Position numbers and translations under genes: made by a program
Origin: Metaphire vulgaris
Taxonomy: Eukaryota > Annelida > Clitellata > Crassiclitellata > Megascolecidae
NCBI GenBank assembly: GCA_018105865.1
Contig: CM030835.1
Coordinates: 22,366,934 to 22,430,933, forward strand
Length of the DNA stretch: 64,000 nt
Direction of reading: 5' to 3'
The notes under the pieces: generated by a model
What the model was told of the DNA's origin: nothing
What the model saw: the letters and a program-made list of their open reading frames with translations, nothing else
Database searches by the model: none
Shown: in pieces, positions 43,024-51,616 of the stretch
How positions within the stretch are numbered: position 1 is the first letter of the stretch
How the letters are laid out: every line of letters starts with the position of its first letter

Positions 43024-45450
43024 ATGTACACAGTTGTGGAATGGATGGATTCTAATCCAATAGAAGTGTCTGTGGTTCCAACTAAGTGGTTGAGCAAGGA
43101 CAAAGACGGTTCTTGGATATGTTGTTGGCCTTCTTCCGTTCACAGTGGCGACAAAGCGATTCGAAACTGTAGTGATGCACACCGAGATTGGAAAAAATAT
43201 CGCGTCAACAGCATTACAACAGCAGGTATGAATGCGTTATATTTTTGCGGGATCATTAGAATTTTTAATCGACGATCCTATCTTTATTTATGTAGGGCCA
43301 TGTTGGAGCAGGCTTGTGCATGATATAATGTGCATAAAAGTGTATATTAATCTTCATATAAACGTTTTTGAATGGCTCATGCTGCAAAGTCAACAAGCTG
43401 AAAATCGTATCTGACAGAATAACAGAGATAATTGCCCAAAAAAGGAAAATTCGCGTTTAGTATGTTTTATTCGATAATAAAATAGTATGATGCCTCTAAT
43501 CTTGTTCTGCCGCTGCTGACTGATTATGTGTCAAACCAAGTCTCTTCATGTGAGGACATTAAGGCATCGCCTAAAAATGACTGGAAATATTTTGTTAAGA
43601 TAATGAATTCATTGTGGTTTTTTCTTTTAACATTGATCGACAAAGTAACCCACTTTTTGAATCATGACGGATGAGAGAAACATGGTGCGGCATTCTGATT
43701 GTATAAAACTGGTGTTCGTTGCGTGTTTGTAGATCCAGAATACATTTCTCATTTGGTTTGTATTTTTCAACAGCTGACCATTTATAGTAGCATGATTACC
43801 GCATTGTAATTTCATTGATATAAATTCGTTTTGTGCCTCTTTAAATTTGCAGACAATTATACAGATGCTTTGAAGAAAGCTAAACGTGCAGAGTCGAAGA
43901 CCGATGCAGAAGAATCCTGCACTGAGAAAACATCACGGCGCGGCCGTTGCCGAATTCAACTCACAGAGTCCGAAGATGATGCCAGCACGCCTGCTTTGAA
44001 ACTGAAGAAAACTGTACAAACAGCCAGAAAATCATTGTGTCTACCATCAGTACCTCCTGGACTCTGTTCAAATTCAGTGCCAGTTACAGGTATTAAATAT
44101 ACTTTTTATATGATTTTATTACTATTTTCATACAGTTTTCAAATAAAATATATAAAGGACTTTGTAGCTCGTACGATGAACAAGGTGCTACATCCAGATT
44201 TTGCGGGTCACTTTGTTTGGGTTGGACGATTGACTGAGAAGCATGCATTCAAACAGTTGGAGTTGAAAAATATAATATGTGGTAGGCCCTATGTATACAT
44301 GCAGATTACATATAATGTTGTGTAGCCAGTTGTGCAAGTTGATAATATTTGCTCTATTATCAAACCCTGTACATTGTACATGAACACTCTACTTTGCAAT
44401 CCAAAGCAGTTAGAGTTGCTTAGGAAGGGCATCAGGCTGTATAGCACTCGCTACAAACGACCCATTATTCAACACGCGGTGGAGAAAAGGGAGTACCCGG
44501 TAGTGCAAAAGGACTGGTGCAAGCATAGGATAAAAAGACGTTAACGTGATTTCAATACAAATGATGTTAACACTTATATATTTTTACTTGCTAGTTAAGC
44601 TTTTCATATTATGAACGAATTTGATATTACAGAAAAAGAAATAAATATGTAAAGTTTGGCGTAATTTCACAAGCCAATTAATTTCTGTTTGTTTTATTTG
44701 GCATCATGAAATGAAGTAATTCATTTCTAATGTTAGATATGTAGCTTATAGTGTTCATGCATCAGCTTCTGTGAATTTTATGCCAATGAACAAATTTTCA
44801 TTTTTTCTTCGAGAAATAGTTATGGGGCACAATAGAAATGTGTTTAATTGTTACTTACTTATATATATTGAATAATATAATAAATGAATAATATTTTCAT
44901 CTTATTGCCATTATATGTTATAGATGCAACACGACGGAATCCATTGACATCTGGTGCTACCCTCGCTGATGTTGAAGCCGAGTTGAAGATATGGCTGAGG
45001 GGAGCACCAGACCGAAATGGTGGGCGCAGTGAACGAGCCAGGAGAGCTCAAGAAAAAAAGGCTGCGTCTGTCAGATCCAGAAGTCCACTGTCGCGCAAAG
45101 AAACCGGTCGTATTGCTGGATTGTCACGTCGTCGATCATCGTCACGTCGTCGATCGTCGTCACGCCGTCGATCGTCGTGTAGTGTATTGAGTGATGTTGC
45201 CGATAATCGCAGGCGCCAAAGTCCAAATGAAGACCGACGTTTGTTACGCTGCCAGACAGATTATGGTCATGGATCAGGATCATCACGCCGTTGTCAGCCT
45301 GTCAATGGTAGTCGATCAGTGAGCCCTTCATCGATCGATAATGGTGGATCATCGCGACGTCAGTCAGTCGATGAAGTTCATCGATTCTCACGCCATCAGT
45401 TGATTGACGATGGTGGATCGTCGAACCGCAAGTCTGTGGATGGTAGTTGA
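43024..45450 (+). CDS. DUF4806-type protein encoded in several exons (transposon accessory gene)
   Basis: Predicted exons are 43024-43225, 43853-44089, about 44158-44281 and 44924-45450, with GT donors at 43226 (GTATGA), 44090 and 44282 and AG acceptors before 43853 and 44924. Exon 1 has VVEWMDSNPIEVSVVPTKW and a CCWPSS stretch. Exon 2 has NYTDALKKAKRAESKTD. Exon 3 has TMNKVLHPDFAGHFVWVGR. Exon 4 has RRNPLTSGATL...LKIWLRGAPDRNGG, together the block order of DUF4806 proteins, then an Arg/Ser-rich tail. Exons 1-2 and 3-4 join in phase, but exons 2-3 do not, so the exon with the LP-x-K block appears lost. Role unknown; it follows the transposase on the same strand, as accessory DNA-binding genes do in CACTA elements. 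Confidence 0.6.
45126..45180 (+). repeat. 15-bp coding tandem repeat (SR-rich)
   Basis: CGTCGATCGTCGTCA-type units encode RRRSS repeats in the C-terminal tail of the DUF4806-type gene. Related CGTC-rich units continue to about 45445. Confidence 0.75.
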
Positions 45451-46559
45451 TCGTCGCGCCGCGCATCAAGTGATTCAGTTCATTAGTTGAGTGCATAATG
45501 TACTAATTAGGGACTGATCATAATTAAACAAAAATTATCTGCAATAGGAGTCAATCTGGTATCAACATCTCGAGATGAACAAGCATGACTGCAGCCACTC
45601 TTTGTATTATTATTATTATTGAAAGACCACAGTGAACAATGATCATCAAAAACAAGTTTCTAATAATAGTAGTGGTGATAATAATGGTAATTAAAGTGTT
45701 TTATATTTGAACGTGTTTAAAAAAGTTTGCTTATTGCAGATTTTTTTACCTGTTTGAAATGACGAGATTTGTTAACCTTTGCCATATTTCACAAGCTAAT
45801 ATTCTTTAATATGCATGTTCAACATGACCAATACCGTCAATACTTTAAAATTGAAATTTTTTGTGGTTTGGGACAGTTTCGTTAACACACAAATTTTAAA
45901 ACATTGATAATTTTATCAATGGCTCTTATCTCAAAATTTAATTAATTGTTAATTTTATTTTTTATTGACATTGAATATTGGTTTGATTTATGTCTTTCAC
46001 CAGTTTAAAAAGGAAATGTTTGACATTAAAAATCAGCTTAGGAGGGGCTGCCATGTAGTCTGGTACAATGTTGGTTCATAATGCTGGCCCAGTGCTTGCT
46101 GCCAGTGCTGAGCCAGCAGTGTTGGTGCAACACAGGGCCGAGTTTCATAACGGTGCTGGCGCCAGCGCTGGCAACCAGTTGTTGGCCAACTGTGGCAGCC
46201 AGTGATGGCTTTGTTCTGGGCCAGCTATGTATGCTGTGTGGGATGGAATATATATAAATCGTTGTCGAGAACATTCGTCAATTTCACAAATATTAAACTC
46301 AGTGTAGTTCGTTTTCTTTATTTTGATCGCTATAATTATTAATATAGTAAAAAAATGCTACAATAGCCCCAGAAAGTTAAAAAAACACATTTGATTTGAT
46401 GGATAGCCCCTGGATTTGCATACAATAAAAGTTCAACATCAACACGGAATACGGAATATAGATTTTATGATTTTTAAAAATCCTGACTGATTACGGACCA
46501 TGGATTCTACCAAGAAAGATTGCTAGTACACTGCGCCAATCTCACGGACAGCGATATAG
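45451..46559. other. No gene; CTGGC/GCCAG-rich segment at 46080-46225
   Basis: The segment at 46080-46225 is dense in short inverted and direct motifs (CTGGCCCAGTG, GCCAGCGCTGGC, GCCAGTG), similar to those 5' of the transposase. It may be the subterminal region of the element. The rest is AT-rich. Confidence 0.45.
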
Positions 46560-46581
46560 AAATTTCCGTTCACTGATAACA

Positions 46582-46649
<68 letters not shown>

Positions 46650-46960
46650 TGATGATTTTGATGATTTTGATGATGATGATGATATATGAATAGTGGCGCC
46701 ATCTTTCGAATTAGTGGAAACTGCTTTTAAAAAAGAAATATAAAACAATAATTTTACGTTGCTTATAGGATTATCCTTCTTTTTCGTTTAGAGAAAACTT
46801 TTTAAATTATGTGCAAATGTAATGTTGAAATTGATTGAACGATAATTGTTAACGGAGATTATTCTTATAGTAAACTATGGAAATAGTTAAGAAATACACA
46901 CCCTTTTAAAACTGTGTTAAAAGACATTTTATTTAATTTAAGAAATTTAGAATATTGAAC
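46560..46960 (+). repeat. Right copy of the diverged direct repeat, with (GAT)n
   Basis: Counterpart of 38640-39425. A long ATG/GAT tract runs from about 46583 to 46681, then TTGCTTATAGGATTATCCTT at about 46759 and ACACCCTTTTAAA at about 46900. Confidence 0.55.
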
Positions 46961-47399
46961 ATGAATAGGCCTTTAATATAAATTAATGCATTTATTTGTC
47001 GCGAATATTAATTAATATTCGCAAAACTAAAAAAAATATTAATCTAATTCCAGTGCGAACTTGCAAATGTTGAACATAGTTCTATGACCGAGAACATAGC
47101 CATATCATTCATGTAGCTAAAATCCTCAATAGGCCTACAAGGCTAACAATAACTACTTTTAATAGAAAGACGATTTTAGGAGGTATTGAAACCTCGCCAT
47201 CGACGAAGAAGTCTAAATTAGATAGAATACACGAAGCATTCAACGGATATTCCGATCACATTGACCTCGTTCTTTTACGCTTCTGTCGAAATACACAGAA
47301 TTAGAACAGAAGACGCAGAACATGGGTGAAGGTGGTCCACAATGCAGACAATCTTCGGAGCGAAGATGGTTATTAAAGACAAGACAGTCTTCACATGGA

Positions 47400-47442
<43 letters not shown>

Positions 47443-47668
47443 TAGGCCTATAGAAATCGTTGATTAAATAGACCGTAGAGTGTAGAAGAGGAAAATAAAC
47501 TTACCATGAAACTTGGCATGATTAAAAGCGGCTTAGTAGTCATTACTGGCTGTGTAAAATCCACTAAGGGGCCCTGAACCCTTTTAGCTTGAACCCGCTC
47601 CGTCAGTCTATCGCTCCAGTGTGTAACTCACTGTCACCTTCCGCCCCTCTCCCCAAATGATGCGCCAT
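46961..47668. other. No gene; perfect palindrome and CA microsatellite
   Basis: Holds a 22-bp perfect palindrome centred on TTAATTAA at 47001-47022 and a (CA)n tract at 47402-47440. No coding sequence supported. Confidence 0.6.
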
Positions 47669-47676
47669 GATATTAT

Positions 47677-48035
47677 CATGGCCGTCGAGAGGGTGCAGGG
47701 GCAAATGCACAGGGGCCCGGCGGTCTTGAAGGGGCCCGGGCCGATGATTAATATGTATAGTTTAGAAAATACCACTAATTATGTTGTGCATGGGGCCCGA
47801 AGAGGTAAAGGGGGTCCCGGACCTGAGGTCATCAAAAAGAAGGAACAGCGTGAAGTGAAAAAAGCCAAAGAAGGTCATCACTAGTTTTTGAGAGTTGCAA
47901 TATAACAGTCTGTCGGTTCGGGGTTTCGGTGAAAGCAATGACAAGCAAAAATAGGTCGTCAGCTATTTTTTAAGACTTGTCAGGGGCCCGCCGGCCTTTC
48001 TGCACAGGGGCCCGGAATTTCTCTCGGCGGGCCTG
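47677..48035. mobile_element. hAT-like MITE (diverged)
   Basis: Ends CATGGCCGTCGAGAG and CTCTCGGCGGGCCTG are imperfect inverted repeats, with internal GGGGCCCGG blocks. The flanks (GATATTAT, ATATTTAT) are only roughly matched, so the duplication is uncertain. Confidence 0.5.
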
Positions 48036-48043
48036 ATATTTAT

Positions 48044-48650
48044 ACCAAATATTGAAAATCTGAGTTTTCACAATATGTGTATTGTAAACGATCAGCAAGA
48101 TAATCCGGTGAGATAAGCCCTTATTCCATAGTAGTTTAATTAAATTGATAGCAATTTGTGATAACTCACATGATCATCAAAGGCTTTAGCTAGATCAAGA
48201 AAAATACCAATGGACGGGTAATGGTGCATTTATTTACTTCAAAGGTTTTAGTTATAGCATCCGTTAAATTAAGCAGTGACATGAAGGTCGCATGATTAGG
48301 ACTAAATCCAATTTTTTTCATGTGATTCGTTTATTTATAGACGCATCCGTAACTAAGACGATGAGCGTCTGCTAAACTATGTACATTTCCGCAGGCATAT
48401 TTCCAAATTGCTTGCATGCTAGTACATTTTCTGAAAGAATGTTATCCTGACGACATAGACGACAATTTAGTAAATGAGCTACAACATTTCTACTCTTATC
48501 TCAAAACTAAAGAAATTGCCAATCCCGAACAAAACAAAGAAATTAAACAGCTGAATCACCAAGACATGTATAATATAATTTTTCAAGATGGCATTTAAAG
48601 TGTTTTTTCCAAATGTTTCGATCGTGCTGCGTATGTTTCTAACACTAATG
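48044..48650. other. No gene recognised
   Basis: A 60-codon frame at 48416 shows no family resemblance. Confidence 0.4.
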
Positions 48651-48658
48651 GTAAATTA

Positions 48659-48776
48659 CAGTGGCGTAGCGTGACTTTTGGGGGCCCGGGGGGCATCTTT
48701 GCCGTCGGGGCCCCAACTTTCGAGCTGACGAGCAAAAAAAAAAAAAAAAACGTTATCGCCTCTTTTTAGCCTGGCG

Positions 48777-48810
<34 letters not shown>

Positions 48811-48952
48811 TTGTCGCCGCATCATTTCTAGGGTTGAATTACGCATAACCCTAGTAACCCTAGCTTAGACCCCTCTTCGGGGCCCCCCCCCTCGCCCGGG
48901 GCCCGGGGGGCTGTCAACAAAGTGCCCCGCCCCCTCCCACGTTACGCCACTG
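48659..48952. mobile_element. hAT MITE
   Basis: CAGTGGCGTAGCGTGAC and ACGTTACGCCACTG are inverted ends. Flanks GTAAATTA and GTAAACTA form an 8-bp duplication with one mismatch. Interior holds two poly-A runs and GGGGCCC blocks near both ends. Confidence 0.8.
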
Positions 48953-48960
48953 GTAAACTA

Positions 48961-49342
48961 ATTGTTCAGGCGAGCGTTCATTTTCACAGATGATGTGAAT
49001 CAAAAACGAACAGAGATCTGCAATTGGCCAAGAAAGATTAGGTTCACTTAGCTTGATGTGCCTCGAATCCGATATTTTGAGAGAAATACAGTTTGACGAT
49101 ATTATTTCAGAATTTGCAAGACAGAAATCAAGGAAAAAAATTCTTTTGATTTTAAAGAAGTTATTTGAAATTGTAAAGTTTTTAGTACTTGAAATTGAAC
49201 TAAATTACATTAGTGTCGTCATTTCATAAATATAAATTTAAAAATTTAATTGTTACATAACTTCCCAATCAACACAGTTTGTTGGCCCTATCATATGGCC
49301 AATGAATTTTTTTGAGGGGCCAATGTCAATAATTGCTATTTT
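48961..49342. other. No gene recognised
   Basis: AT-rich sequence leading into a tandem array. Confidence 0.4.
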
Positions 49343-49591
49343 TCTGCAGTGGGCCCTCAAAGATTTTGCAAATTGGTCCTATAAAGGCTCTACATGTCGG
49401 GTCATCAAAGGGCCCTCAGTTCATATCTGCAGTGGCCCCTCATAGATTTTGCAAATTGGCCCTATAAAGGCCCTGCATGTCGGGCCATCAAAGGGCCCTC
49501 AATTCATATCTGCAGAGGGCCCTCATAAATTTTGCAAATTGGTCCCATAAAGGCCCTACATGCCTGGCCATCAAAGGGCCCTCAGTTTGTA
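49343..49591. repeat. 83-bp tandem repeat, three units plus partial
   Basis: Units start at 49343, 49426 and 49509 with TCTGCAG; a fourth partial start lies at 49592. Each holds GGGCCCTCA near the start, TTTTGCAAATTGG in the middle and CATCAAAGGGCCCTCA near the end. The exact 83-bp spacing is conserved while bases differ. Confidence 0.9.
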
Positions 49592-50059
49592 TCTGTATCC
49601 GGCCTTCAATGGGCCAGCATATTATACTGCACCATCCTACCATTTATAAACTCTCACACCCTTCACTTCTAAAACACAACATATTAATTTTTTTTAATCG
49701 ATGACAAACATAGTCAGCATACAACTTACAAAGCAAGACACCGATGATCAATTGTGATAGTGCTTATTCTAGGCCTTCTCGGGGGGGGGGGGAATTCCCC
49801 CACCCAAAGTTTTATAATTCCCCCCAAAAAAGTGTGAGGATGGAGGGGGCTTTTTTGGAGAGGGCAAAATGTAAGGATGATGACAATTTATTTGGTTGCC
49901 AGGGCATTTGAGAAGGGTAAATGAGAAGGGTAAAGGATATTAGAAAGGATGGATGGATGATCTTTTTTGCTTGTCAAGGTTTTTGGAGATTCAGACCTTC
50001 CCCCCAAACATTTCTAAATCCCCACAATGTCAAGATGGCTAGAATAAACACTGATTGTG
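49592..50059. other. No gene; 12-G run at about 49781-49792
   Basis: Contains GGGG/CCCC-rich low-complexity blocks at 49780-49860 and a degenerate flank. No coding sequence. Confidence 0.5.
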
Positions 50060-50064
50060 ATACG
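50060..50064. other. Target-site duplication ATACG, left
   Basis: Repeated exactly at 56916-56920, directly after the 3' LTR. Confidence 0.9.
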
Positions 50065-51009
50065 TGTGAGGGTCTCATCAATATGTTCAAAATCGTTTGT
50101 GTTAAGAAAAGAGTTTATATTTTAATTGAGGCTGGTCGAGGCTGGTCGCAATAGGATAGTAGAGAAGAGGGAGGGGCTAGAGGAGTTTCCTTCACCCAAT
50201 GAGAAGGAACCAATACGTGGAGTGGCAGGCGAAGGAGATATTCGTCTTTCTATATCTCAGCCTGAAAGGCGAAAAACGGGGTTCTTGCAATTACAACTGA
50301 GAACGGGGAGTACTCGTTGAAGAGGACAAAATGAGAAAGTTCATCATAACTCTCATCAATGATTATAATGAAGATTATTCGGACTGATTAATAGTTTCGC
50401 GTCGTCGGCGGAGGATTGCGTCCAAATAGTGGATATTCGAATCAAGGAACTACACGAACTCGCGGTGTCGTCAGAGTCGAATGACAATCAATCGTCATTT
50501 AGCTACCTGTGGGGTAGAGGACAAATAATAATGGAGAGGAAATCTTCATAACCATTTCAAAAGACGTCTACGGCTAATCCATTAGCCATCCGATATAGTG
50601 ACGGGAGATTCATCTCGGAACGTGGACTGCTGACGATCTGCATGTCGAAGGCGAAGGACGATCGGTCACGATCCATAAGTAAAAAGAATTCGCTGTGGAG
50701 CAATCTTCATCATCAGCATCAAGAAAGTGGGAGGGAAGTGACTGAACTTGTTTATAATTAGATGACCAGCCTCTAAGTAGGGAAAAGATATATTGTCATG
50801 TTCGTGTCATATACGAGATTTTTATGCTTTTTATTATTATGTTAATGGAGAGACAGATTGATGAAGAATAATTCTAGAAAATACCCTGTGTGTGTTCCTC
50901 TCATATTTCGTGGAAGATAATACTCTTATTCGCTGTAATATAGCCAATCAATGCATCGACGATTAGAAGTCATGGATAGGATAAGTTAATCTGTCCTTAA
51001 TCCTTGACA
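50065..51009 (+). repeat. 5' LTR, 945 bp
   Basis: Contains a small GGCTGGTCGA / GGCTGGTCGC tandem near its start. Matches 55973-56915 apart from a 2-nt length difference near 50680. Confidence 0.95.
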
Positions 51010-51011
51010 TT

Positions 51012-51025
51012 TGGGGGCCCGGCCG
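51012..51025 (+). promoter_or_regulatory. Primer binding site candidate
   Basis: TGGGGGCCCGGCCG follows the LTR by 2 nt; TGG is the universal complement of the tRNA CCA end. The tRNA species is not assigned. Confidence 0.7.
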
Positions 51026-51153
51026 TGGATTATTACAATTTAATCGTATGCAATTGGTGAAACGCGCTATAAGTGAAAAGAGAATAGGATCTAAAAGCCC
51101 TGAAGAGAGTAACACAACACAGTATAATACTGGTAATGATTTAAGAGAAAATT

Positions 51154-51580
51154 TTAGCACCAAGCTAATAGCTGAACAGTGAAGTAAGATTGATTTTATA
51201 TAGCCCAAGAGCTATAGGTGATGAGATTTTTTATAGCGCCTAGCTATTAAATAATTAGGAGTACAGTGCTGAATGCTATCGCCAAGATAGTGAAGTGTGA
51301 AGTAAGAGAAGACTTGCATATAGCTATAGTCGTGAGAATTGTTTAGCGCCACGCTAACACGAAAGATTAAGAGCAACAGGCCGAAAGTTATATAGCGCCA
51401 AGCTAATAGTATAAGAGAAGATTTGTTTTTTTAAATTTAGCGCCTTGCTAATAAGGAGAATTGCGTTAAGTTTATAGCATCAGAGCTATAAGAGAAGAGA
51501 TTTTGTATATAGCGCCACTGCTATAGTTAAGAGAGTTGTTGTAAAGATTGAGAGAGATTTTATATAGCGCCACTGCTGTA
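51154..51580 (+). other. Array of ten small stem-loops in the retrotransposon leader
   Basis: Stem-loops at 51154-51168, 51199-51216, 51233-51247, 51276-51290, 51343-51357, 51393-51405, 51437-51451, 51472-51491, 51508-51525 and 51563-51580. Most have arms TAGC/GCTA extended by T/A pairs and a loop of five or six bases, commonly GCCAA, GCCAC, GCCTT or GCCACT. A loopless TATAGCTATA palindrome lies at 51319-51328. The hairpin at 51276 keeps loop GCCAA but has the different paired arms CTATC/GATAG. The last has a U.G wobble in place of a pair. Purine-rich linkers such as AAGAGAAGA separate them. Pairing preserved while sequence changes points to RNA structure. Confidence 0.8.
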
Positions 51581-51616
51581 AGAGATTAAGATCAAGAGGA
51601 TTGTTGTAAGACGACA

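Noticed and set aside
48659..48952. Long poly-A runs as retrocopy tails
   Set aside because: They are internal to a MITE with clear inverted ends and an 8-bp duplication.
49343..49591. CRISPR array
   Set aside because: Repeats are contiguous 83-bp units without unique spacers, in an animal-type genome.
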